A stretch of DNA of 64,000 bases from Epiperipatus broadwayi (Eukaryota; Onychophora; Udeonychophora; Euonychophora; Peripatidae), in assembly GCA_028023455.1 (NCBI GenBank), contig JAQFVV010000072.1, forward strand, positions 3,370,501 to 3,434,500. Reading direction: 5' to 3'. A program made the position numbers and the translations under genes. Below the pieces are notes generated by a model. It worked only from the letters and a program-made list of their open reading frames with translations, did no database searches and had not been told where the DNA came from. Below are positions 11,618 to 24,639 of this stretch, piece after piece; position 1 is the stretch's first letter, and every line of letters starts with the position of its first letter.

Positions 11618-11985
11618 AGAGGGCACTGTAGGCAGTTTGGAGAGAGAACTTAAACATCTGTTAATTGAATGCAAATGGATGAAGCAGAAAGGGTTCAAAT
11701 AATGAAATTGTAAAAATAAATAAATATAAACAAAGTCAATATACAGAAAGTGGATTCTTGGTTTTTATGATGGGTTTTGGAAAAGACAAGGGGGATTTAG
11801 ATATAAGGGTCATAGAGTTGACAAAGATTATGTTGTGGAAATGGGATGGAGCAGGATAGTGAAGAATATGAGAAAAACTTAGGGTGGGAATGGAAAGGAA
11901 GGGTGGCTAAGGGTTTCTCTGGGCATAGTGGCTCAGAGATTCCTGACTCCAAAAAAGGAAAAACCACAGTGCATTGCACCCGAAC
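11618..11985 (+). pseudogene. Second copy of LINE type 1, 3' end only
   Basis: The segment matches the last coding part and 3' UTR of the LINE at 2487-3940. Shared blocks include CATCTGTTAATTGAATGCAA (the HLLIEC zinc-knuckle region), the GGATTTAGATATAAGGGTCA region and the ATGTTGTGGAAATGGGAT block. The 3' UTR block GGGCATAGTGGCTCAGAGAT also matches. It is more severely 5'-truncated than the first copy and carries a stop early in the zinc-knuckle frame. Confidence 0.75.
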
Positions 11986-11989
11986 TAAT

Positions 11990-12595
11990 CACCATTCATT
12001 ATTTTACTGGACACTATGCAATGCTTGAAAATGTACATATATTTACAGCAAATGAGATTATATAGCTATATATAAACATGGATGTAAATTATTATCAAGA
12101 AAGTTCTAAAGTAAAACTTCAGCTGATGAGATGAAAAAAAAACGACAAATGGCAAAAACTTTGCAATGTGAGAGGCTATAAATTTCTCTCTAATGAGAAA
12201 CAAATAAATGAACTAAGGTTTTAGTTTCTTACCTAAAGTAACTGATCTAAAAATCTATCATTTATTTCTTTCCTCACTAGTACTATTATATTACAGAACA
12301 GAAAAATAAAAACTGTCTCTTTGTGTTTCAGTACCAGCATAATGGTACTCATTCAGCAGGCGGCCCTGTCAATGGAATGTTACTGATGTTTCTGATTAGA
12401 CTTTTAACAATCTTTAAAAAAAAAAAAAAGCCTAGATTAAATTTAGAATTCCTCAGAGATATTTTTAAACTTTAAAATTTAATTAATGTGTTTTTAAACT
12501 TTTAAAGCTAAAAAATCCATTTTGCAAATTTTAAAAACAAAACAATAAAACATTTTTATTAGTAAATTGAAAAAAAAAAGAATTGATAAAAAGAT
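11990..12595. other. No gene seen
   Basis: A+T-rich sequence without recognisable repeats or coding signals. Confidence 0.45.
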
Positions 12596-12599
12596 TAAA

Positions 12600-12960
12600 T
12601 AAATAGATACTGAATCCCTAGGTTAAACTATGAAAAGAATTAACGCAATTAACCCTAAGAAAGGGCTTAAGCAATTTTTGATCTCCTTTAGATAAGAATA
12701 GCTGTTGGATGGCTCAGCTGAGTTAGCTATGCGCCAGTTATTTGAGGAAAAAGCCCACAGTCTCTTGAAAATAGTAAAGGAGAAGCAGTATTCATCATCA
12801 GGTTTGCTAATTGTCAGATAGTAAGGGTTTGAACAGTTCTGCATCTTCGTTTTAACTTTGGAACTTAAATCTTTTGGAAAAATTTCATTTGACCTGTATT
12901 TGAACCTAGACACGGTAGATGGATGCGCTATCTCTGCACCCTGCCTTTTCTCATATAACT
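12600..12960 (-). repeat. Possible tRNA-derived SINE
   Basis: On the minus strand the head (about 12945 down to 12890) reads GGCAGGGTGCAGAGATAGCG and then TAGGTTCAAATACAGG. The second block fits a pol III B box (GGTTCRANNCC-like), and an A-box-like stretch lies about 35 nt upstream. The remaining 300 bp has somewhat higher G+C than its surroundings and an open frame of 96 codons with no known motif; I regard that frame as incidental. No second copy or duplication was found in the window. Confidence 0.35.
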
Positions 12961-13304
12961 CTTACACATATTACATGATAAAAAAAAAAGGTTAATGGAT
13001 GCTTATAACTGCTAAGCTAAAAGTTAAAAAAAAAAGTCCAAACAATATTTAGATATCTCTAAGTATTATGGTTTATAAATGTTCATAGTGATATACATTA
13101 TCACTGAAGAGGGTAATAAAGCATGGGTAAAATAACTTTTTTTATATCAAACAATAAGTAATATTTGTAGTTCTATAATTTGATATTATCAATTTTATTT
13201 ATTTATATACAAAAAACAAACAAACAGTACAACAGATTATATTTATTTCCATTTAATTATTCTATAATATTTAAATACAAGTATATTGTCTATACTGAAC
13301 AATG

Positions 13305-13433
13305 TAATTAGAAGGGATTTGAACTCAGACTTTCAAGCTCCGTACATCTATTCAGTCCATCTTATTACAACTGATACATGGAATGGGTAGATGTAGGGAA
13401 CTTGAAAGTCTGCGTTCAAATCCCTTCTAATTA
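13305..13433. repeat. Mini fold-back made only of family A ends
   Basis: TAATTAGAAGGGATTTGAAC at the left is reversed at the right as GTTCAAATCCCTTCTAATTA. The arms of about 50 bp are nearly complementary through CAGACTTTCAAGCTCC. The sequence is the terminal part of family A in both orientations, without the hammerhead. It looks like an internal-deletion derivative of elements such as 5780-6571. Confidence 0.7.
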
Positions 13434-13439
13434 ATTATA

Positions 13440-14015
13440 TATAAATAACACTATAGCTTCATTTTAAAATTAGACAACAACCATACGAAAAAACAAAACA
13501 AAACAACAGTATGATTAGTTTGCAAGCAGTTAGTTCCATTGTTAACTAATATTACAGACTAACTGATAAGTCTAAAAATAGAATATGGTGGAAAACAGTG
13601 CTACTACTTTATTTAACAAAACTAGTTGGAGAAACTATGCAATTAATAATCGTTTAACAATTAGCAGTAACTGATTCACGTCAATAAAAACAATTATAAC
13701 ATATGATTTAGCTGAAACATGAGAGCTAATTCACAATTATGAAGTCAAAAGATCAAAAAAAGTGATAATTGAACGTCTGAATAAGAAATACAAAATACCG
13801 AGAGCTTTCGAGCATGAAATATGGACTACTGAATCATTCACTCTAATAGGAGCTATGTGAGTGACAATGCTATACCCACACTGTTTGACTAGTTTTGGTG
13901 ATTGGATATGTGCAGTGTTTCGGGTGATTGGCTATCTTCAGTGAGTAGGATTATGCTTACAAATCTAGTTTCTATCTTTTTAACATGTTTATAATAAAAA
14001 GATCATAGTGTGTTG
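13440..14015. other. No gene seen; weak hammerhead-like debris
   Basis: Minus-strand motifs near 13800-13825 (CGAAAGCUCUCGG) and 13916-13946 (CUGAAGA..CCCGAAAC) recall hammerhead parts. Neither has a full core with a pairing stem II, so I do not call them. Confidence 0.35.
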
Positions 14016-14021
14016 TTATTT

Positions 14022-14420
14022 TATTGGTACATGACCATGAAATTGAAAACTGTAAGTTATAGATAGAAATAAATGATTTAATAATCTTCCAGGTTACAAT
14101 CTCATGGTGCAAAATAATCTGCACAATCAATTAAACTGAAATATTTATGATACGCGACAGTGTTAGTGTAACTGCACCCTAAATCCACATTACCAAAGTT
14201 AATGGCTACTTCTTTTTGTAATATAAAGCTATTCTGATACTGTTTAGTTGGTATATGACCAAGAAGTTGAAAAGAGTAACTTATAGATAGAAACGAACGA
14301 TTTATTTTTCCAAATTCCCAACATTCGGAGCAAAGCATATCTATAGGGACATCAACCACAGTCTGATACCCCAGTATTGCGCTACATCGTGCAGGGGGAG
14401 GGGTTATTTACCCCAAGAGT
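14022..14420. repeat. Two diverged direct copies of a ~60-bp block, plus SINE-like end
   Basis: TATGACCAAGAAGTTGAAAA and TTATAGATAGAAACGAACGA near 14252-14305 repeat the block at about 14026-14080 with several changes. A block near 14368-14420 loosely matches 9378-9425. The two copies are about 226 bp apart and may be a tandem duplication inside an old repeat. Confidence 0.5.
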
Positions 14421-14424
14421 GAAA

Positions 14425-17335
14425 ATAATATTTTATACAAAAAATCAATTTTAAATCCAAACATTTTCATTAGCTAAATATATGGTTTAAGTATTGTAAA
14501 AACTTAAAAAAAAAAAAAATCCATTATTTATATTTTAATTGCTCAACAACAAATCAGGCGAATCAATAGAAAAGAAAATCATAAAAAAAGAAATTGAATA
14601 AATGTTGAGCAATAAGGATTTGCTTAAAATATTTATTTAAAACCAGAATAATGAAAGAAAAAAAAATTCTTTTAATTAAATAATAAATATTTAATGAAAG
14701 AAGAACTTAAGAAACACAATAGAAGCAATTATTTTTCTATGAATTACTCTCTCTCTTTTTTTTTTTTTAAAAAAGATCTATATTGAGAATGTGCTAGGAG
14801 ATGCCTGGATATAACCGCAATCTTTAATTACAACAGAAATAGCAATTAAGACTTAAAATCGTAAATTATTAATGAACTACGTGCAAAATATATTCTAAAT
14901 AATGAATATAAATATGAATCATAAGATAGCAATAAATGTAATTAGTAGAACAAAAAAACAAACAAAAAAACAAAGAAGAAATACTTTTAAACAATAATTA
15001 TGATAAATAGAAATTTAAACGATAATCTTATCAATTCCTCGAATTAATTATGTGTTTAATACAACTTAATGAATGACATCTGTTTCAACACAATATATTA
15101 AATATCAGTATGAAAATCATGTCGATAATTAACGAGTCTTATTTCCTCTGAAACCCATTTTATAATATATTCATGGCAATATTTATACGATGTGTGCAGT
15201 ATAGTTTTTTTATTCGCAATTGCCAATAAGAAAAATTGAAGGCGTGCGTAATTCCCCATATTATTTCACTCCTCAAAATATGTACACATAATGAAATAAA
15301 TAACCGGCAGAATCTTATTCTGAATTGTTTTAAGTACTACTTCTGTTATTACTAATCATTTCTTTTATTGATTAATTAATTCTGTTTTTTTTTTTCTCAA
15401 AAAGTCATCCACTGAATACTATATAAATTTACACCGCTTAGCAGGGCAATTGGTCCCCCAAAACCCATCGTTAAGCAAGCATATTGTATGAAGAATAAAC
15501 ATTTATAATGGTTATCTATGGGGAATTAAAAAAATAACTTTATCCAGTATATATAAAAATTAAAAAAAAAACCCTTAATGTATATGCTTGTAATTGTAAA
15601 TTAGGGATCAGGCTAATGCACATACGCTTTACAGATTTTAAACTATAGGTAAATGAATACTCTCATTCTCAAACACAAGATAAAGTCTTTATGAAAAGAT
15701 GAGCATTATGCAGGTATTCGTTTAAAATATGTATTTATGATAATGCAAATTAAATTGATGTAAAAATAAAAAAAACCATTTAGCTTAAAGTTGTTACTTC
15801 CTGCAGTCACCAATCATCGTTATTCAATTTGGTATCCAAGCTCAAAAATTTTCTTGATTTTTTTCATGGCCATATTAGTTGCTAAGATGGCTTTAAACAG
15901 AATCTTAAAAAAAAAAAGAAGTGTGCTTTCACTGTCCAAAAACTACAGCAAAATAGACAGAGAAAGTGAAAGTAAACTCGCATCTATCAATTTTTTGTAA
16001 TCTTCTGCACAATTGGGTTCATTACGCTGAAAAAAAAGTCTATACTGAAGTTTCATTTTTTAAACAAATTGTACTACAGTATTATATTATTTAAATGAAA
16101 TTATTAAACTTAAAAAAAAACAATGTTTAGTAACAAATCATTTGATTGACCATCAAGACCTGTATTTATCACTGGTGTAACAAGAGCCAAATAAATACAT
16201 GATACATTACAAAAACTTAATTACAGTCATAATGCATATGAGTTTGCATATTGTAAACAATATTTAATGCTTTTGTAAATACAATAACTATAGTGGATTT
16301 TTTTGAACATGACATGTCACTATTTTGTCAAGTGTGGTAGCCATGTTTTTGCAAGGACTTAGCAATTTGTTCAATAGTGCAATACATTTTGATGGCAGAA
16401 TTATGGGCTATTTAAATAAAAATTTTAATCCAAAACTGATTGTCTAAAACTTTAGTAGTATTTATACTGTACACAATTTAAAATTTAATATTGACAGTAC
16501 ATATGATCAAAAATCTTTAGTTTTATGCTGAATGAAATTTATATTTTTTTCTCAATACTACTTTTTTTTTTACACGCCTGATAAAGTCTCTGTCACTTTC
16601 GATATATGAAAAAAATTACAATAGAGAAAACAGAGAAAATGCTATTTTTAAATTTACATTTAGTAATTTTTGATATTACTTGTATAAATGTCAAACCTAA
16701 TTTTACCCACTTTGCTCCCTTTTTTTAATACCAAAAATATTTTAGATTAGTGATGATAGCAGTTTTAATTTGACAAAAAAATTTAATTCAAAATTAATTA
16801 ACTGAATATATTAGTTAATAATATAAGTACTGTACATTTTTAATTTTATACTGAACATATTTTTTATTTTTACAGAACTGTGTTGACTTTCATTCATGTA
16901 CTGCATCAACCTTTTTATTTTTTTGCTTTTGCAGTCACTATCAATGAAAATCTTTAATTTGGATACATTATTACTAAAGTATTAATTGTTTCATAAAAAC
17001 ACTAGATGAAAATTAAATAAAATACTATGCATTCATTAATCATATTTAAGCTTATAATCAAAATATTGAATGCAGACTATAATGTTGTGTGTTGTGAATA
17101 AAATATTGCCGTACAATTTCAGCATGAATATCACTATTTTGCTTTTGGATGAGATGCCTTTAATAAATTCTACAATGTCATCAGTGTTACAAAATGGCCA
17201 CCAAAAGTTTTTTTTATGATCGTTATAGAGAATAATCAATTCTAAATCAAAATAATGGATACAAATTGATGATGATCACTATTGTTAATCCTCACATAAA
17301 AACAAATGCTAAGCAGGATGTGTATATTCCTAATA
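14425..17335. other. No gene seen
   Basis: A long A+T-rich stretch rich in homopolymer runs. A short open frame near 15791-16000 ends with a lysine-rich stretch from an A-run and has no recognisable domain. Confidence 0.5.
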
Positions 17336-17338
17336 TGA

Positions 17339-17450
17339 TTTACTGCAGTGACAGAGTAGCAGATTCTAGATCAAGGTGTGTGGATCACAATTCAACTTTA
17401 CTATTTCTGGTGCTCGAACCTCATATTAATTACTGAACAATAAATCTATT
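17339..17450 (+). repeat. tRNA-like SINE family 2, copy 1
   Basis: The pattern GTGACAGAGTAGCAGATTCT, then GGTGTGTGGATCACA, then TTTCTGGTGCTCGAACCTCA and a tail near GAACAATAAAT recurs in diverged form at 46140-46245. Reverse copies are at 43990-44100 and 58575-58690. The head-to-B-box spacing suggests a tRNA-derived SINE of roughly 110 bp ending in AATAAA-like sequence. Divergence is high, so grouping is by shared order of motifs. Confidence 0.45.
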
Positions 17451-17454
17451 GATT

Positions 17455-18105
17455 ATTTATCTAATTATTCATCAAATTTCCTATTCTTTTCTCTAAAACT
17501 GTATTCTAATTTCTTTGATAATTTCCAATCATTTTAAATAAAATCTCAACAAATTCTCGTTGATCAGTATTTACTACATACCATCAATATATATTACAAC
17601 AACAAATTAAATAATGAATTTTTTCTTTAAAATATATATGTTCTCCAACATTATAAATAACATCACAAACTTCTAACTTCTTTTCAAAAACTTTATTTCC
17701 ATATATAAACTATATGAACATATATATACAATAACATATTATACATTTCCAATGTCTCATCTGTTTTTCCCTCATTACAGTCATTTTCAAGGACCTATAA
17801 CTACATACGATCTTGTATTTTTATATTCTTTTTACTATTCTTTAAAATCCTTTCAGTTCTAGTCGACTAGCTGCTGCACACTGCTTGATGGCTCTGTTGC
17901 TAGTCAAAAACCAATAGATATAACGATACCAGGTTGATTTACAATTTTATTATTTATTCAAAAACAAATAAATATAATGCTTTTACCAGTTTTTTTTTTT
18001 TTTAATAGGGATTTGCATTTATTTTTCTTTAAAACATTTTTTTTTTTAAAAAAGTGTATTTCCTTTTTTTGGGAAAACATTAGTTTCTAAATTACATTTT
18101 TTAAT
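17455..18105. other. No gene seen
   Basis: A+T-rich DNA. Nothing supportable. Confidence 0.45.
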
Positions 18106-18275
18106 TATATTATACATGTCAGTGCGTAGTGCTGGAATGTGCAGGGAGAAGGAACAAAGATGCATTATTCTGATCAAACATTTTAAAATTACATTATACA
18201 TGACAGCACATAGCGCTGGAATGTGCAGGGAGGGGGACCAATGGTTTTGACGATCCAAAGGATCAGTCAAAAAAT
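18106..18275. repeat. Two direct copies of a ~45-bp block and a hairpin
   Basis: ATTATACATGTCAGTGCGTA...GCTGGAATGTGCAGGGAG (about 18112-18153) is repeated as ATTATACATGACAGCACATA...GCTGGAATGTGCAGGGAG (about 18190-18231). Downstream, 18245-18272 forms a hairpin: TTTTGAC and GATCC, an AAA loop, then GGATC and GTCAAAA with one bulged A. The pairing of a repeat and hairpin suggests a small transposon end, but its extent is unclear. Confidence 0.5.
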
Positions 18276-18279
18276 ATGC

Positions 18280-19155
18280 TACTCTGATCAACAAAAAAAT
18301 ATATATTAGAAACATTGCATGACAACATTTTGAAAACTATTTTAAAATTTTTTATGAAACATTATTTAATAAAATGTAAGAATTCCATTTTAAAATTACC
18401 GTCTCTTCAAACTAAGCTTATGCTTTTAAAAACAATGACAAACCACAGCTGTTTTAGTAGTCTCGTAGCTGTTCTTACACAAAATTCCTTTTTTGCGTGA
18501 ATTCTGTAAAATGGTGCTGGGACATACATTTTTGCAATTCGTTTCAACTTAAAAATATGTGTATAGAAGTGCGACAGATTTATAATTATTACTATCTAAA
18601 ACTATGTCAGGTTGTGTGAAAAATCATTACTTCACATGAAATGAGTTATGGCCACTTGATCTATATACCCTCACATCATACCATAGCAATCTGTGAAGTG
18701 TATGCTATTTTGTATAGTACTGCAAAGCACAAAAGCAGGCCATAATATTTGTGTGCAACGCCATCTAGGCCTACTTATCGGCTAATATGAAAAGAACTGT
18801 TCTATAGGCTGCATAAATAGCATATTTGTGTGCATGCATGGAATCAGTGACATCAAGTGGCGTGCGGTGGCTAATCGATGAGTACCATCCTTTCAAATAA
18901 AAATAATAATCAAATGGCAAACTGCTTTAAAAATTGTGTAGGATGTTGACATATTTCCAATAATTTGATCATTTTTATTGCCACCATACACATATTCTGC
19001 TTTAATAAAAATACATTTTGGTATTAATATTACCTCTCTACATATATTTATATTCTATTTTTTATTCTTTTTCATTAATTATCTATTAATCTATACAATT
19101 TTTAATATATCTCTAATTTATTAAAAAATAAGTTTACCCAGATTACTACTATGAC
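18280..19155. other. No gene seen
   Basis: A+T-rich sequence. The open frame at 18315-18500 has no motif or splice context. Confidence 0.45.
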
Positions 19156-19162
19156 TACTATT

Positions 19163-19313
<151 letters not shown>

Positions 19314-19314
19314 T

Positions 19315-20375
19315 CATCTATTTATGATTATCTTTTCTGATTTTTTTTCCAATTAATTTATTAAAATATTATTCTTGAAATGAAATTTTCATCAATATAT
19401 TATGGTAATCCAAACACTTTTAAATTTACTTTTAGTATTTTTAGAAATATGAATAAATACTGATGGTTTTTTTTAATGTCTAAATATCAGATTATTTTTT
19501 ATTCAATATATAATTTCATTAATATTTAATGTCCATCCCAAAAGTTTGTGATGATGACATTTTATTTATAGTTAGTTATATGTTATACTATTTCCATCAC
19601 TTATATAAAATTGATGTTTTTGTTTTTTTTTAGAAAAATGCAAATTTTATTTAAATTTTTTCAAATACATTCAGCTGTTAGTACTAATATGCAAATTACT
19701 ATAAAACGCAACATTTCAAGTAATATTTTTCTTCTTATTCTAATTATCGCTGATTTGACTGGTAAACATTAGATTCAATAACCCTAAATATAAGGTGATA
19801 CTTCAATCAACTATTCTGCTAAGGGTACCAGTAGAAAGATAAAACATAAAAATTTCCATTGATTATTGGTTGAAAGAATAACTTGATTTGTTAGACTTTC
19901 TCTTAAAATTCAATATTGATGGATTCAAAGACCCTTTATTCAATTCATGTGCTAGTATTGGCATTGGTCAAGAGAAAAGAATAATACTTGAAATTTTCAG
20001 TTCTATACCAATTTGCGTATTATTACTAATAGATGGATGGATTTGGAAAAATATAATTAAAGATTAAACTTTTTTAATATGTATTTAACAATGTCAACTA
20101 ATAAAGAAAATGTAGAACTACAAAATCATGAATATAATTATTACATATATATTTAAAATGAAGTCTGATGATTCATAATATTTTCTAAAGATGTGGTCAC
20201 ATGACCAAATATTCTGAGAGACTGCTTATATATTCGCTAAAGAGACATCATTATGATAATGAAATATCTTACTAGTAATGTTACTGTAATTGATCTTATT
20301 CTATATAATTCTCTATATATTCTTCTTCCCTCTTCAATAATTTTGCTTATTGATATACAACAATATATCTTATTA
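19315..20375. other. No gene seen
   Basis: A+T-rich sequence without recognisable motifs. Confidence 0.45.
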
Positions 20376-20426
20376 AATAATCACAATCTTCTTACACCTT
20401 TATGCAAATAATGTTTATTATTATAA

Positions 20427-20465
20427 TAACAGTTTCGACTGTTTCTTACAGTCTTCTTCAGATTT
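20427..20465 (-). ncRNA. Hammerhead ribozyme motif (family D), core intact
   Basis: Minus strand: CUGAAGA (20455-20461), an extra A, stem II GACUGU-AAGAA-ACAGUC (6 perfect pairs), then GAAA (20433-20436), then ACUGUU as stem III and cleavage position. Stem I is only AAU with AUU, so it is weak. The architecture matches 168-208. Confidence 0.55.
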
Positions 20466-20559
20466 CAATCTATTCCTCTACCTTTCCCTTTTCACCATTT
20501 TATTTTATTTTAGGATGTGATAAAAAAAAGTGGAAAGGGAAAGGTAGAGGAATAGATTG

Positions 20560-20597
20560 GGATCTGAAGAAGACTGTGAGGAACAGTCAAAACTGTT
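20560..20597 (+). ncRNA. Damaged hammerhead in the right arm of family D
   Basis: CUGAAGA (20564-20570) and stem II GACUGU-GAGGA-ACAGUC are kept, but the first G of GAAA is A (20589). G12 is an essential base, so this arm is probably inactive while its partner arm is intact. Confidence 0.55.
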
Positions 20598-20649
20598 ATT
20601 ATAATAATAAACATTATTTGCTTAAAGGTGTAAGAAGACTGTGATTATG

Positions 20650-23600
20650 CAAGTAAGTATAGCTTTTATGTGATGTTTGACATGTAAAAAACTAAAACTT
20701 GCTTTTTGCTATTGTTAAAAGAGAGCTACAATTATGGTAGACTTCACCAAAAGTGCACTTAATATTTAGATTATAAAGAAGAAAGAAACCACTTCATAAT
20801 GCAGATGAACAAACATTTTCAAATTTGAATTACAAACATAAACGAAGGGGAAAATTAATATTATTAACTAAGATAGCTCCAACTTAATTAAGCTCATTTG
20901 ACCAAAGCATGTACTTAAAAAATAATACTTGCCCATCAATAAAAAATATATTTCTTAGAATCAAAAGCAGCAAAAAAGTATAATATAAAAGAAGTACTGG
21001 ACAAAAGAATTTTACTATATTGATCTGAAATCTTGAGGATGACTACAACAACAACAAAAATCAGAGACTAAGGATTTTGCAATCTCACTAATAAAGTAAT
21101 TATGACACTAAACAAATCAAAGAAAAAAATATACTTCCATCAAGCAAAGACTACAGAGTCTTTAACTGGCTAAAAATAATATATAAATGCTGGAACCCTA
21201 ACAACTTTTATATAGGTGAAAACTGATGTTTACTAGAATCTCAACAATGCACTGTAGGCATCTGCAACTTTACGGACCGTTGTTTCATATTTCCTTAATT
21301 ATTTGTAAATGCATGTCTATTTTTCATAGTTCAGGTATATCAATTTGCAGGCTTAAATCTAAATGGAATAATTAGTTTGTGTTTGAATGCTATAAATTTA
21401 ACTCTTAAAAGTTTTATCAAATGTAATTTGTGCTATATGTTCACCGATTAAGTCATGTAACTATAACTTAATATGTAAATATTTATAAATCAATTTATCA
21501 AAACCGTAAACCTGAAATTTCCTGAAATGCTATTAACTCGTATACCCTATATTGTATGAAGATGAATCTGTACATATTTTTAGACTCCATTCCTAATCGG
21601 TGATTAAATATATCGATAACTTTAAATCGTCAAGCTTTATCAACAAATAGAGCTTACTAATGGTATTTAAATATGACAACATTGCTATATTGATAGATTA
21701 TCAAGCCCTTTAAAGGCATCCAATTATGGATCTAGTCCATAGGATGTGTCGTGCCAAGATTGGTCATTTTTTTCAAACAATTAGTAGCATTAAGAAATTT
21801 AAAAAATAGTGTGGATGGTTCAGGAAGAGTTAATACTGATTCAAGAAAGTACACATATTCAATCATAAGTTCCAAAAGTCAACTACTTACTACATATAAA
21901 CTACATGACTACAACTTTTATTCTTAGCTTATCGGACAGAATCTGCTACCAAGACAACAATACAAGTTGGAAGTAAATAGAATCCTTACTTCGTAGTCAT
22001 TGTCTAGCTAATAGATGACTATAACATTCCATTGGTTTGTTTAAGCATGAGGATGGTAGTAATATAATCTACATACATACAATATCTGAATAATATAATT
22101 TCACGGAAGAAATACATTAATAATATTTTAATTGTCAATATTTTTTCTTTTGTTAATTTTTCACCGAAAAAGACTTCAACATATAAATCTAAAGGGAAAT
22201 AAACACATATAATATTCTTTATAAATACTAATTGGAATATTTTTAATCAATCACGGTAAAATATTTCCGAATCATTGTATTTTCAACTACAAATTGTAAA
22301 ATTTTAAAGAAACTACTCACGGAAACACGTGGTCCATTTCAATTTAAAATTTAAGAGATATATGTAATTTCATTTAATTGTTAAATTTTTATTTTTAATT
22401 TTTGCAACATCGTATTAAAAAGTGAAGGGGGGGGGTCTAAATATACATTTGTAATCTAAAAAAAATATAAATTTTATCTAGCCCAGATCAAACTCAGGTG
22501 TATAGCTGTGGAAAAAGGCACTTTTACATAAATATACAGAGGATATTTATTATTTTTTTGCACTTGACTGACTTCTTATGGTTTATAAATTAATAAAAGA
22601 ATAAAACAAAATACAGTTCTTACATATGGAAATAACGGTCTAGCAACCAATTTTTGCCAGGTTCCCCAAAGGATATACAACTAACAATATATTGTTTAAA
22701 AAAAGAAGAATATTATATTAAAAACTAGTCAACACACTTAGACGATTATTTACAAACCCATTTAGCCTTCAGCATTATTACACTTAATATATATATCATT
22801 ATATACTAGTCATCATTTAGACAATCCAGAATATCAATAACAATTTCAAACTGTTGTCAAGGCAACTTCCTTTTAACAATATATATATATTGAAGCAGAT
22901 CTGATGCTCAGATCCTTGCTTCATAGTCCACATACAATCTCCTACCATCTAACTATATTCAAACCCACCTTCACGCATGTATATACATATCTAATAATAC
23001 ATATATATTTCTTTTGCTTAGTATTCTAAAATAAATCACATAAACACTTTTATATTTTAATCTAAAAATATTTTTATTTAATAATATTCTCATGTGTATA
23101 CGGGCGTAAGTAATAAATCTATATATATTTCAATGTAGGAGATTGCGAATAAATTAGTAAAGTTATATTATATATGAAGTATCATATATGAAACTTATTA
23201 TTTTTTCATATGTAATTTTGTAGCCAGAAATGATGCAATCTTGTTAAAAAGTCTCTCGAAAAACAATTACCCGGAAGATCCCTTAGATAAAAGTAAAAGA
23301 TTACTATTTTGTAATAATAAAATAAACCCATTAGTGAAAATTTTGTCCATGCTAGCTTGTTTTAAAATCATAAGATTTATTTTAAAACAATCATTCGAGA
23401 AACTGATAACAAAATTGCATTGTTTCAAAAGTCTTACCAGATAAGAAAATATCCTGTTAAATTATTCCAGATGTACAGTAAGTGCATAAACCGCCTCAGG
23501 TCCAGCTGTAGTTGCTAAGTTACATCTTCAAAATAAAAGTATATATACTGCTGGATTTGAATCCACAAAAGGAGGAGACCATAAAATGATGTTGCTGTAT

Positions 23601-24635
23601 ATATTCCACGCCAGTTTTAATTTCCACCCAATGTGTAGCGAGTAGGGGAAATTTCACCTTTTCCCTCCATTCTAATATGCTGTTCCCATAAGCGAAGCTC
23701 TGCATCCCGTACTGATGAACTTTATATATTTTCCCCATGAAAGTGAAATGCTAACTACCATATAATAATGCTACCCTAGATCTAGTGAAACATATCGATG
23801 GACTGACTCGTAGTAAAATCGCTCTTACGAATAGCAAGGTAAAAGAACTTTGACCGTTCGTAATTCTCAAATCCTGTCTTCTGTAATGTTTATTATATTT
23901 TCTAATCATATATATTAAATGTCTTCAAAATATGTAATTCTTATAACTCTATATAACTAATCACTATTAAGCCTCTTATAAAATATTTTCTTTTCTTTTA
24001 TTTCCAAGCGGCAAATAATTTTCATTTAGATTTATGCATTTATATTTTAAAAGAAATGCCAATAATATTTCTGAAATCACAAGCATATAATTTATTTTTG
24101 TTTTCCCCACCCATCATTTATCGGGTAATTAACTTATAACTTAATCAAAACAAGTCTTATTCGACTTGCCCAGGTGCTCGGGATTTTAGATAAACAAACT
24201 AATTATTTTTATGTTTACTGTAGAAAAACAGATTGACATCTGTTTTTTATATTTTCCTTTTTAAATAATGCGCTATCTCTTATTATTAATTTATATTATA
24301 TATGTAAAACCTATCTTAGCTATTACCACCACCCATTTATTTTGTATTAATTTATATATTTTCATAAGGGCATTTATGACCAAGATTGAGATTTATTAAA
24401 TGTGTGGGAAGTTATGAATAATATTAAGTAACATAATGTGGAGAGGGGGATCTTCAGACCTTAGTTTTATATTTAATTAAAATTATTATCCATGTCTGTT
24501 TAACGAAAAAACCATACCATTACACCCAGTATTTCACACTTTATGGACAGTAAATATGTTTAGATAGTCTTTAAAGCTATATTTATATTATGTTATTAAG
24601 TGTTGGGTGCATATAGGCCACTTCGTTTATATATA
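20650..24635. other. No confident gene; a few weak open stretches
   Basis: Mostly A+T-rich. At 23225-23444 (+) an open frame follows a plausible acceptor (ATTTTGTAG) but has no donor and ends in a stop. At 23520-23760 (-) sequence of higher G+C carries a GGATTCAAATCC box like a pol III B box, perhaps an old SINE. A G-run lies at 22428-22435. None of these is firm. Confidence 0.35.
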
Positions 24636-24639
24636 TTTG

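Larger units (their letters stand above)
20378..20647. mobile_element. Family D near-perfect palindromic element (270 bp)
   Basis: Arms of about 119 bp (20378-20496 and 20529-20647) are almost exact reverse complements. They run from TAATCACAATCTTCTTACAC to ACCTTTCCC near the centre, leaving a loop of about 32 bp. Each arm holds a hammerhead segment on its own strand; the left one has an intact core. The low arm divergence points to recent origin or gene conversion between arms. There is no coding sequence. Its inverted layout parallels PLE terminal repeats. Confidence 0.8.

Noticed and set aside
12623-12913. 96-codon minus-strand open frame
   Set aside because: It overlaps a tRNA-like SINE head and has no motif, so I kept the SINE interpretation and did not call a gene.
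13795-13950. Minus-strand CGAAAGCUCUCGG and CUGAAGA...CCCGAAAC strings resembling hammerheads
   Set aside because: The first lacks a CUGANGA core and the second has no pairing stem II.
23225-23444. Possible plus-strand exon after an ATTTTGTAG acceptor
   Set aside because: No donor before the stop codon, no recognisable protein and A+T-rich low-complexity C-terminus.
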